Positions 9,769 through 17,793 of a DNA stretch of 64,000 nucleotides are shown here, piece after piece. Positions within the stretch are counted from its first letter, which is position 1. Every line of letters starts with the position of its first letter. The notes beneath the pieces were generated by a model that had not been told where the DNA came from, made no database searches, and saw nothing but the letters and a program-made list of their open reading frames with translations. Source of the stretch: Dyadobacter sp. MSC1_007 (lineage in GTDB: Bacteria; Bacteroidota; Bacteroidia; Cytophagales; Spirosomataceae); the NCBI RefSeq assembly GCF_023667495.1, contig NZ_JAMOZL010000010.1, positions 273,525 to 337,524 on the forward strand. Direction: 5' to 3'. A program made the translations under genes and the position numbers.

Positions 9769-11334
9769 ATGCAATTTTATCAACCAATCAAACCCTGGGT
9801 ATTTGCCCTCGGGCTGATGGCTGCTGCTCCTGTGAGCTGCCAGGCATCCGAGCCGGAAAAGCAAGTGGTCAGCAAGGACGAACCGGTAACCATCCGCATT
9901 AACCCCACAAAAACTTACCAGACAATCCGGCATTTCGGCGCGTCTGACGCCTGGTCCTGCCAGTTTGCAGGTAATTGGCCCGCAGCCAAGAAAAATGGCA
10001 TTGCCGATCTGCTATTCAGTCGGGATACCCTGTCCGACGGCCATTTGAAAGGCATAGGATTGTCGCTATGGCGGTTCAATGCAGGCGGTGGTACGGCCGA
10101 GCAGGGCGATGGCAGCGGGATCAAAGACGAATGGCGCCGCGCGGAATCGTTTCTGGGTAGCGATGGCGGCTACGACTGGAATAAGCAGGCCGGACAGATC
10201 TGGTTTTTAAACGCGGCCAAAGAGCGGGGCGTCAAAGAGTTTTTGTTATTCCCAAACAGCCCGCCGGTGCAGTTTACCGTTAATGGCAAGGGATATGCCA
10301 CGGCCGGGCAGCCCAATCTTGCGGCTGACCAGTTTGGGAAGTTCGGCGATTATCTGGCGGATGTGGTCGATGGTATCCGCAAAAAAACCGGCATTACTTT
10401 CCAATATATCAGCCCTGTCAACGAGCCGCAATGGGATTGGAGCGATGGCGGCCAGGAGGGAACGCCGTTTTTCAACAACCAGATCGCCGCGATGACACGG
10501 TCGCTCAGCGCATCGCTGCTGAAAAAGAACCTTTCAACCAAAATCAATGTGGCGGAGGCCGGCCAGATCGAGTACCTCTATTCGGAGCATAACCGGCAGG
10601 GACGTGCCAGCCAGATTTCCAATTTCTTTGATAAAAACAGTACTGATTACATTGGAAACCTTTCTAATGTGCTCCCTGCGATTTCGGGGCACAGCTATTT
10701 CACTACTTCCCCATATCAAACAGCCGTCGAGAAGCGCAAACAGCTTGCGAGCAGGCTGGCGACGGTGCCGGGGCTCGAATACTGGCAGTCGGAATATTGC
10801 ATTCTGGGCGATAACGATGGCGAAATAAAGGGCGAGGGTCGCGATTTAAGCATCAATTCAGGACTTTATATTGCCAAAGTAATCCATAACGATCTTGTGA
10901 ATGCCAACGCATCGGCATGGCACTGGTGGATAGCGATATCGCCTTACGATTACAAGGACGGGCTGGTTTACATTGATAAAAATAAAACGGATGGTAACTT
11001 TCAGTCCTCTAAAATGCTTTGGGCGCTCGGTAATTTCAGTCGGTTCGTCCGGCCGGGAGCAGTGCGCGTAGAAGCGGTGAGTAGCCTGGCAAGTGATGGG
11101 CTGCTGGTTTCTTCCTATCAGAATACCAACAAGGAACTGGTAACCGTGATTGTGAACAGTGATAACAAGTCGCAGGAAATCAAGATCGACTTGGGATCAG
11201 GCAAGCAGGGAACGGCTGCCAAAGCCTACGAAACTTCCGCTGAAACAGACCTTGCGCCTGCCAGGATCCAGACTAAGGACGGGACTTTTTCCGTCCGTGC
11301 GCGCAGCATTGTGACCATTATTAGCCAGCTGTAA
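9769..11334 (+). CDS. Glycoside hydrolase family 30 (COG5520-type) secreted glycosidase
   Basis: This 521-residue protein looks like a clan GH-A (beta/alpha)8 barrel with the small GH30 side beta-domain. The acid/base Glu is E219 in ISPVNEPQWDW and the probable nucleophile is E342 in YWQSEYC. The N-terminal FGASDAWSCQFAGNW and LWRFNAGGG segments are typical of GH30 enzymes. The side domain is formed by the N-terminal strand plus the last 110 residues. The signal sequence ends near a weak lipobox (PVSC, Cys24), so it may be a surface lipoprotein. GH30 includes beta-1,6-glucanases, beta-1,6-galactanases, xylanases and glucosylceramidases. The subfamily cannot be fixed by eye; a beta-1,6-galactanase-like role is a guess. 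As the only enzyme of PUL 1 it points to the substrate of this locus. Confidence 0.85.
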   Translation: MQFYQPIKPWVFALGLMAAAPVSCQASEPEKQVVSKDEPVTIRINPTKTYQTIRHFGASDAWSCQFAGNWPAAKKNGIADLLFSRDTLSDGHLKGIGLSLWRFNAGGGTAEQGDGSGIKDEWRRAESFLGSDGGYDWNKQAGQIWFLNAAKERGVKEFLLFPNSPPVQFTVNGKGYATAGQPNLAADQFGKFGDYLADVVDGIRKKTGITFQYISPVNEPQWDWSDGGQEGTPFFNNQIAAMTRSLSASLLKKNLSTKINVAEAGQIEYLYSEHNRQGRASQISNFFDKNSTDYIGNLSNVLPAISGHSYFTTSPYQTAVEKRKQLASRLATVPGLEYWQSEYCILGDNDGEIKGEGRDLSINSGLYIAKVIHNDLVNANASAWHWWIAISPYDYKDGLVYIDKNKTDGNFQSSKMLWALGNFSRFVRPGAVRVEAVSSLASDGLLVSSYQNTNKELVTVIVNSDNKSQEIKIDLGSGKQGTAAKAYETSAETDLAPARIQTKDGTFSVRARSIVTIISQL

Positions 11335-11427
11335 TCGCCCGGGACAGATTTCTTAAATTAATTTAACTTTTTTCACCCGGGCAACCCGGTCATTTGTGCT
11401 GTAAATCAATTTTAAATCAGCAGACAA

Positions 11428-11880
11428 ATGAAAAAGTGGATTTTTAGTACAAATAATGACTGGACAGGCCTGATCGTTCGACTGACGGTTGGGCTGGTCC
11501 TTTTCCCACATGGCGCCCAAAAAGTATTCGGCTGGTTTGGCGGACCGGGTTTCGTGAATGAAATGGCTTTTTTTACAGAAACCCTTCACCTGCCCTGGCT
11601 GATCGGATTTTTGGTCATTGTCGTCGAATTTTTGGGAGCCATCTCATTAATTGCCGGTTTCGCATCAAGGGTATGGTCAGTCGCCGTAATCGCCCTTTTC
11701 ATAGGCATTATTTTCATGGAACATATCGATCACGGTTTCTTTATGAACTGGTTTGGCAACCAGCAGGGCGAAGGTTATGAATACCATTTGCTCGTGATCG
11801 GCCTGGCGTTGGCGATCCTGGCCGGGGGTAGCGGGAAGTATTCTGTAGATGGGCGGATTAGCCGACAATCTTGGAGTTGA
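11428..11880 (+). CDS. DoxX-family membrane protein
   Basis: The 150-residue protein has four hydrophobic helices (about 13-33, 54-75, 80-100, 118-138) and the DoxX opening in which the first helix ends LFPHGAQKVFGWFGGPG, a run conserved in the family. DoxX proteins are small inner-membrane proteins found with thiosulfate oxidation, quinone or redox-stress functions; the exact role is unclear. It stands alone between GH30 and an unrelated membrane protein, with about 95 bases upstream and 110 downstream, so context adds little. Confidence 0.85.
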   Translation: MKKWIFSTNNDWTGLIVRLTVGLVLFPHGAQKVFGWFGGPGFVNEMAFFTETLHLPWLIGFLVIVVEFLGAISLIAGFASRVWSVAVIALFIGIIFMEHIDHGFFMNWFGNQQGEGYEYHLLVIGLALAILAGGSGKYSVDGRISRQSWS

Positions 11881-11991
11881 TTTTGACTTGTTGTCAAACG
11901 AACCGGAGAAATCGCCTGTCATTTTCCTGCATTATGTTCGAATGGGCTTATTTTTGGGATAATAATATTTCACTCCCCAATTCCAGCGCAT

Positions 11992-13305
11992 ATGCCGCCC
12001 AGACTGATCACGGCCATAATAATTATAATCTGCATTGTTGTGGCCGCACGGCTGTATTTCGTCGAAACCTTCGCTGTCCCGTTGCCCTATTGGGACCAAT
12101 GGGATGCCGAAGGTGACTTTCTGCTCCGGCCCTGGATAGAAGGTCGGCTGCGGTTGCAGGAGCTCTGGCAGCCGCACAACGAGCACCGCATATTTCCGAC
12201 ACGCTTGCTGTCCCTGCTGATTTTCAGCATAACCGGCAAATGGAACAACTTGCTCGAAGCGCGTGTGAATGTGCTGGTGGCGGCTTGCATTCCGGCCATG
12301 TTGCTGCTGTTCCTGGCCCGGCAACGTGCATTAAGCGGAGTTCGCTGGCTGGTTGTGATCGCTATTATTGCACAATTCGCATTGCCATTTTCTTTCGAGA
12401 ATATGCTCGTAGGTTTTCAGAGCCAGTTTTATTTCCTGATCATTTTCACAATCGGAGCTTTGATGCTCGCAGCATGTTACCCGGAGAACGGTCGGGCTAT
12501 GGCGGCAATTTTGGTTTTATGTCTATTGAGTGTCGTCACAATGGCGTCGGGATTGCTTACGCCTGTAGCTGTGTCGGGCATTTACTTGCTGCATGCATTC
12601 ACCGAAAAGCGTGTTGACCGCATGTGGATAGGTATAGTGCTTGCATTGCTAATCATGGCGGCGGGCGGCTATTTGATACTTCCCAAAATAGGCGGCCACC
12701 AGATGTATCGTGCAGAGAGCGTTTCTGACGTTGCCAATGCTATCGGGTACATTCTGAGCTGGCCTTTCCTGCTAAACAGACAGCCTGCATTCATACTCTG
12801 GCTACCGGCCGTGGTCGCCGTACCGGTATTGTGGTTCAGCGGGAAACTCACGCGGGCGGACATGGTAATGGCCGGGTGCGTGATGTGGTCGCTGTTGCAG
12901 GCGGTTGCGATCGCTTACGGGCGCGGGCACGAGCTCACCGAGGTTGCTTCGCGCTACACCGAGCTATTCAGTCCGGGATTGATCGGCCAGGCATGGTTTG
13001 CGGCGCGGCTCATGGAGCGGTCGCTCGCCGGGTGGGTGATGGTGGTGTTTTTCTGGGTGTATGTCAAAGGGCATATCAGGCATAACAGCAACGATATGTA
13101 CGATATCCGCAGAAATCACAGGCTTTCGCTTTTGCAGGAGAAAAATGTAAGGTTATACCTGAAAACCAAGGATCCCAAGCATCTGGATCAGCCGAAATTT
13201 GAAATACCTTATCCTGAACCCGTCAGGCTCCGGTCGTTGCTTGATAACCCGGTGATACTGGGGATATTACCGGTTCAGTTGGATGAGGCACAGGTCACTG
13301 AATAA
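11992..13305 (+). CDS. Polytopic membrane protein, possibly a GT-C-fold glycosyltransferase
   Basis: The 437-residue protein has about nine to ten hydrophobic helices and a soluble C-terminal tail of about 80 residues. After helix 1 there is a polar loop with YWDQWDAEGDF and then PHNEHRIFPTR. Acidic residues and conserved aromatics in the first periplasmic loop are how GT-C-fold glycosyltransferases bind metal and polyprenyl-phosphate sugar, so a GT-C-like enzyme is possible. This is inference from layout only; I cannot name a family. No glycan-synthesis neighbours support it. The gene appears monocistronic and converges on the next gene. Confidence 0.6.
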   Translation: MPPRLITAIIIIICIVVAARLYFVETFAVPLPYWDQWDAEGDFLLRPWIEGRLRLQELWQPHNEHRIFPTRLLSLLIFSITGKWNNLLEARVNVLVAACIPAMLLLFLARQRALSGVRWLVVIAIIAQFALPFSFENMLVGFQSQFYFLIIFTIGALMLAACYPENGRAMAAILVLCLLSVVTMASGLLTPVAVSGIYLLHAFTEKRVDRMWIGIVLALLIMAAGGYLILPKIGGHQMYRAESVSDVANAIGYILSWPFLLNRQPAFILWLPAVVAVPVLWFSGKLTRADMVMAGCVMWSLLQAVAIAYGRGHELTEVASRYTELFSPGLIGQAWFAARLMERSLAGWVMVVFFWVYVKGHIRHNSNDMYDIRRNHRLSLLQEKNVRLYLKTKDPKHLDQPKFEIPYPEPVRLRSLLDNPVILGILPVQLDEAQVTE

Positions 13306-13345
13306 CAATTGTTTGTTACCTTAAGGAATGTTCTGAGTATGGAGA

Positions 13346-13801
13346 TTATTTTCTAACCTTCAAAAACTTCTGCGTTTCCGTTTTGAAAGGTCCCCAGCCT
13401 GTCCATAGCTCGCAGAGTTTCAGTTCATTGCCGTCAAATGATTTCACTGTGTAAAACCAGATCATAGGAGACCCGCTTATCTTTACGGTTTCTGACTTTT
13501 TTTCTTTGGCCATAAACGAGTTTGAATCCACCCAGTATAGCAGGAAGGTGTCTGGATACATGCATGCACTTTCATTGCGCCAGATGACTTCTTTTTCATA
13601 GAATTCAAAACCCGCGCATTCTGCGCCGTCAAGGATAAAATGACCTTTTATCGCCTTCGAGAAGTCCTTAAAAGGTTTTTGTTTTGGAGAACTGGATTGA
13701 GCAAATGATATCAGACTCATTGATGTGAACAATACGCAAGTTAGCAGCGCATTACGGCACCGTAGGGGACATGAATTGGCTGATTGAGAGATTTTCAACA
13801 A
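13346..13801 (-). CDS. Small secreted protein of unknown function
   Basis: I do not recognise this 151-residue protein. It begins with a long signal peptide (hydrophobic core LLTCVLFTSMSLISFAQ, cleavage probably after about residue 35). The mature part of about 115 residues has four cysteines (AECAGF, SACMYP, LKLCEL region) and alternating hydrophobic and polar residues that suggest a small beta-rich domain; KISGSPMIWFYTVKSFDGNELKL reads as successive strands split by a turn. It is convergent with the membrane protein at 11992-13305, 40 bases away, and has its own upstream region of 199 bases. Confidence 0.65.
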   Translation of the reverse strand: MLKISQSANSCPLRCRNALLTCVLFTSMSLISFAQSSSPKQKPFKDFSKAIKGHFILDGAECAGFEFYEKEVIWRNESACMYPDTFLLYWVDSNSFMAKEKKSETVKISGSPMIWFYTVKSFDGNELKLCELWTGWGPFKTETQKFLKVRK

Positions 13802-14000
13802 TGTGTATGTAGGATTGATTTTTTGACGTCCATTACCCCAAGTAACGCGGAAATTAAGGAAATGTGCATATCAGGGGAATATTACCGCCTGAATCCGAGC
13901 ACTAACCGAACAAATACTCATTCGTTTTTTCCTTTGGATAACTAGAATTGCTTCATGACGTAAAAAGGAATAGCATTGCAGCCTCAAAAAAATAAAATTT

Positions 14001-14603
14001 ATGAAAAGCTGTACACTTTTTACACTAATCTGGCTATGCACCGTCTTACAAAGCTTCGGTCAGGAAAAACTCTGGACTGCGGAGGATAAGCAGTATACCA
14101 TCGACAATTTCATCCGCACACGCGACGCAGTCACGAAAGAAACGGAAAACCTTACGCCCGAGCAATGGGCATTCCGCGAGTCGCCTGGCCGCTGGTCTAT
14201 TGCCGAAATTGTGGAGCATCTGGCGATCTGGGAGATCATCTGGTCGCGGGAAGTTGGCATCGGTTCACGCAACAAGCCGCAACCCGAACTAGTGAAGACA
14301 ACCCGGCCCGACAGTTATTACCACGAATTCATTATGGAACCGGCAGAGCACAAAGCTTCTACCATGTCGTCACCGCTGGGACTGATGAAGGGAAAGGATA
14401 ATCTGACCTTTTTCCTACGTGGCAGAGAGGATAACCTGGCATTTTTGCGTAAAACCGAAGCCGACATGCGGGCCATTTTTGAACTCACTGCTACACCCGA
14501 TCCGCGTAACCTGCACCAGGTACTGATTTATCAATGGGGGCATACTGACCGGCATTTGCGGCAGATCGCGAAAGTGAAAAGCCACCCGTCGTTTCCGAAG
14601 TAA
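14001..14603 (+). CDS. Exported DinB-like (DinB_2) metalloprotein
   Basis: The 200-residue protein is a four-helix-bundle DinB/YfiT-type protein. The probable metal-binding triad is H73 (IVEHLAIWE), H181 and H185 (WGHTDRHLRQI), the spacing seen in the DinB superfamily. Family members include thiol-dependent transferases and many of unknown activity. A signal peptide (about 1-20, ending QSFGQ) exports this one, as is common for Bacteroidota DinB_2 proteins. It is a single gene with a strong terminator right after the stop codon, so it has no operon partner. Confidence 0.85.
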   Translation: MKSCTLFTLIWLCTVLQSFGQEKLWTAEDKQYTIDNFIRTRDAVTKETENLTPEQWAFRESPGRWSIAEIVEHLAIWEIIWSREVGIGSRNKPQPELVKTTRPDSYYHEFIMEPAEHKASTMSSPLGLMKGKDNLTFFLRGREDNLAFLRKTEADMRAIFELTATPDPRNLHQVLIYQWGHTDRHLRQIAKVKSHPSFPK

Positions 14604-14629
14604 TATAAACTACACATATTTAAGGCAAC

Positions 14630-14670
14630 CCCCTCCACGCATCGATCACGCGTGGAGGGGCTTTGCTTTA
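14630..14670 (+). terminator. Rho-independent terminator after the DinB-like gene
   Basis: The perfect 11-bp stem cccctccacgc (14630-14640) / gcgtggagggg (14650-14660) is followed by ctttgcttta, a moderate T-rich tail. Confidence 0.8.
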
Positions 14671-14775
14671 TACCTCAGGACTGGTTTTGCAACAGCTTTA
14701 AATTGATATGACCCCAAGATCCATGGATTCGATAAAAAGTGATATATTGAGTCTCTCACTTTCAGGTACATATCT

Positions 14776-17640
14776 ATGCTCAAACCTTTCCCGTTCCCGC
14801 ACAAAATGCTTGTTTCTACTGTCCGATGGTCTTTTAAATTAATTACGGTTGCCGCCTTCGCTGCATTTACAATGCAGGACACGGTCACCAAGCCCGACGA
14901 AAGCCGTTTCACGCCGGTGGTATTGGCAGACAATCTCGATGAGCCGATGGCATTCGAAGTACTTCCCGACGGCAGTTCCTATATTATTGAGCGCAAAGGC
15001 GCATTAAAGAAATATGACCCATCTGCCAAAACCACCAGCCTCATCACTACCATTCCCGTTAATACCAAATATACAAGCAAGGAAGGTGTTTCGCGCGAGG
15101 CGGAAGAAGGTTTGATGGGTATCACGCTGGATCCCGGTTTTGCGAAAAATCATTGGATATACCTCTACTACGCGCACCCGACGGAGAAAAAACATGTGCT
15201 GGCGCGTTGGGATATGGTAGACGACCAATTGGTTGAAAGTTCGAAAAAAGTAGTCCTCGAAGTGACGACGCAGCGCGAAGTATGCTGCCACACTGGCGGT
15301 GGAATGGCCTGGGACAAGGCCGGGAACCTCTACCTGACGGTCGGTAATAACACAGGCAACCAGCAGGCCGCCCAAACCGACGAGCGGCCAGGCCGCAGTA
15401 GCTGGGACGATCAGGGCCACGCGGGCAACACCAATGACCTGCGCGGAAAGATATTACGCATTCATCCCGAACCCAATGGCACTTATACGATTCCCGAAGG
15501 CAACCTTTATCCGAAAGGAACTGCATTGACCCGTCCGGAAATTTACTCCATGGGCCACCGCAATCCCTGGCGAATTGCTGTCGACAGCAAAACGGGCTAT
15601 TTGTATTGGGGAGAAGTAGGCCCGGACGCCAACGAGGATTCCGAAATAGGACCGAGAGGCTACGACGAATTAAACCAGGCCCGCAAACCGGGTAACTTTG
15701 GCTGGCCATGGTTTGTAGGCGACGACCAGGCTTTTCCGGTTTTCGACTATGCCACCGAAAAGCCCCTTGCAAAGAAAGACCCTAAAAATTTGGTCAATAC
15801 TTCACCGAACAATACCGGATTGAAAGAGCTGTTTCCTACGGCGCCAAGCTTTATTTATTATCCCTATGGTGTTTCAGAGAAATTTCCACTCGTAGGTTCC
15901 GGTTCCAGAAGTGCTACCGGCGGCCCAGTTTATCACCGGTCGGATTTCAAAAACCCGAAACGCCCGTGGCCAGACTATTATGAAAACAAATGGATCGCGG
16001 CCGATTTCTCGCGTGGCTGGATCATGGCCATCACAATGAATGCGCAAGGTGATTATCAGTCGATGGAAAGGGTGCTACCTTCGTACCATCCCGTGCAGCC
16101 GATCGATATCAAGTTCGGGCCGGACGGCGATTTATATATCCTTGAATATGGCAGCAACTGGTTTCGCAAAAGCGATAATTCGCGGCTTGTCAGGATTGAA
16201 TATAATGGCGGCAACCGTAAGCCGATCGTAGCCGCCGCGGCGGAGAAAAAGGGCGGTCAAGTTCCGTTTGAAACTACATTGTCTTCCAAAGGAACAAAGG
16301 ATTTTGATGGTGATGCATTGAAATACAGCTGGAAAGTAACGAGCCCAGGCGTGGCACCGAAGACCTATTCCACCGAAAACCCGGTCGTGAAATTTGATAA
16401 GCCCGGTGTTTACACGGCAACCCTTACCGTCACCGATTCGAAAGGCGCTACGAACAGCCAGTCGGTGAGGATCATAGCTGGTAACGAGCCGCCGAAAGTC
16501 GCGATTAATCTGGAAGGCAACAAAACCTTCTTTTTTGCAGGAAAACCGATTCAGTACGCGGTAAGCATTGCAGATAAAGAAGATGGCAGCACCGCCGACG
16601 GCAAGATCAAACCGAATCAGGTTGCCGTGAGCATCGATTACACTTCCGAAGGTTTTGATTATGCCGAAGTGGCTCAAAGTCAGCGCAGTGTCGACGCTTC
16701 CACGCAGTTTGCCGTAGCACAGACTTTAATGGGTAAAAGTGACTGCAAGGTTTGTCATCAGCCTGACACCAAATCGGTAGGGCCTTCCTTTGCCGATATT
16801 TCGAATAAATACAAAAGTGAGTCGGGAGCCTTGGATAAATTGGTGAAAAAGGTGTTGCAAGGCGGTTCAGGTGTTTGGGGCGAAGTGGCAATGGCCGCAC
16901 ACCCTGCATTGCCGGTAGCCGACGCTGAGGTGATTGTCAAATATATTCTCAACAGCACCGATAAAACCCTTTCGACACTGCCGCTGCAAGGTACTTACAA
17001 GCCGGAAATCCCGAAAGGTGATAATGGCAAAGGCACAGTGTTGATCCGCGCTGCTTATACCGACAGGCCGGTGGGCACGACAAAGGCAGTTCCTGCACAA
17101 ACCACCGAGGAAATGATCGTACTGCGCAGTCCCGACTTCAATGCAGCCCAAGCGCCCATCAGTAAAGGTGTTGAAATGAAAGCGCTGGGTGTCGCGGGGT
17201 TGGGTTTCACCGTCGTATGTTTTGAAAGCAGCTATATCGCATTCCCCGGCATCGACCTCGCTGGCATCGATTCGCTTGATCTCAATGCCGCGGCCCAACG
17301 CAGAGAGGGTAGTGTAGGAGGTACCATCGAAATCCGGCTCGATTCTCCGACCGGAACGCTTGTAGGTCAGCATGAAGTAAAAGTTGCCAAGCCGGTAGAC
17401 ATGGCGAAAGTGATGGCAGAACTGGAAGGCGGGGCGAAAAAAGAAGGCACTGGCACAACCACCCAGCCTACAAAACCCGCTCCCGCCCCCAGAAACCGCA
17501 TGTCACAACCTCCCGTGCACATTGGTATTCAACCTACGAGCGGCAAGCATGACATTTACCTCGTTTTCCGAAACCCACAAGCCAAGCCTATCGAGCCACT
17601 CCTGTCGTTTTCGAAGATTAAGTTTATGAAAAAGCCTTAG
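14776..17640 (+). CDS. PQQ-type sugar dehydrogenase with PKD and cytochrome c domains
   Basis: The 954-residue exported protein joins several domains. After a signal sequence (about 1-33; the Met at residue 11 is an alternative start) comes a glucose/sorbosone-dehydrogenase six-bladed propeller (about 45-480; GMAWDKAGNLYLTVGNN and SMGHRNPWRIAVD are hallmark segments with PQQ/calcium-site residues). A PKD domain follows (about 495-575). A mono-heme cytochrome c domain (about 640-735) has C657, C660 and H661 (CKVCH) and a likely Met ligand in VAMAAHP. A C-terminal beta domain (about 755-950) resembles carbohydrate-binding module 6. The logic is sugar oxidation by PQQ with electrons passed to the fused heme, then to a respiratory acceptor. 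No pqq biosynthesis genes are in the window, so the cofactor is unproven. A Pro/Ala/Thr-rich linker near 895-915 splits the last domain. Confidence 0.9.
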   Translation: MLKPFPFPHKMLVSTVRWSFKLITVAAFAAFTMQDTVTKPDESRFTPVVLADNLDEPMAFEVLPDGSSYIIERKGALKKYDPSAKTTSLITTIPVNTKYTSKEGVSREAEEGLMGITLDPGFAKNHWIYLYYAHPTEKKHVLARWDMVDDQLVESSKKVVLEVTTQREVCCHTGGGMAWDKAGNLYLTVGNNTGNQQAAQTDERPGRSSWDDQGHAGNTNDLRGKILRIHPEPNGTYTIPEGNLYPKGTALTRPEIYSMGHRNPWRIAVDSKTGYLYWGEVGPDANEDSEIGPRGYDELNQARKPGNFGWPWFVGDDQAFPVFDYATEKPLAKKDPKNLVNTSPNNTGLKELFPTAPSFIYYPYGVSEKFPLVGSGSRSATGGPVYHRSDFKNPKRPWPDYYENKWIAADFSRGWIMAITMNAQGDYQSMERVLPSYHPVQPIDIKFGPDGDLYILEYGSNWFRKSDNSRLVRIEYNGGNRKPIVAAAAEKKGGQVPFETTLSSKGTKDFDGDALKYSWKVTSPGVAPKTYSTENPVVKFDKPGVYTATLTVTDSKGATNSQSVRIIAGNEPPKVAINLEGNKTFFFAGKPIQYAVSIADKEDGSTADGKIKPNQVAVSIDYTSEGFDYAEVAQSQRSVDASTQFAVAQTLMGKSDCKVCHQPDTKSVGPSFADISNKYKSESGALDKLVKKVLQGGSGVWGEVAMAAHPALPVADAEVIVKYILNSTDKTLSTLPLQGTYKPEIPKGDNGKGTVLIRAAYTDRPVGTTKAVPAQTTEEMIVLRSPDFNAAQAPISKGVEMKALGVAGLGFTVVCFESSYIAFPGIDLAGIDSLDLNAAAQRREGSVGGTIEIRLDSPTGTLVGQHEVKVAKPVDMAKVMAELEGGAKKEGTGTTTQPTKPAPAPRNRMSQPPVHIGIQPTSGKHDIYLVFRNPQAKPIEPLLSFSKIKFMKKP

Positions 17641-17672
17641 TCTCGGGTCGCTGCTTTCATCTTGAGCGCAGA

Positions 17673-17751
17673 TGTCACCCTGAGCGCACCGGGCCGCCGG
17701 GCGGTCGAAGGGCATCACGCACGTTACCCTTCGACTGCGCTCAGGGTGACA
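17673..17751. repeat. Dispersed palindromic repeat, copy 1
   Basis: Inverted arms starting TGTCACCCTGAGCGCA (17673-17688) and ending in the reverse complement of the same 16 bases, with a second arm part gtcgaaggg (17704-17712) around a 14-base loop (17713-17726) and right arm 17727-17751. The left arm holds a 15-base G/C-rich insert (17689-17703). Two more inverted half-copies (cagggtgaca) follow at about 17762-17771 and 17782-17791. The element fills the gap between two convergent genes and could end transcription in both directions. Confidence 0.9.
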
Positions 17752-17793
17752 ATCCGCTGTTCAGGGTGACAGTTCGGTGCTCAGGGTGACAAT

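Noticed and set aside
11336..11384. gcccggg/cccgggc inverted repeat after GH30
   Set aside because: The loop is about 35 bases and no T-run follows; too weak to call a terminator.
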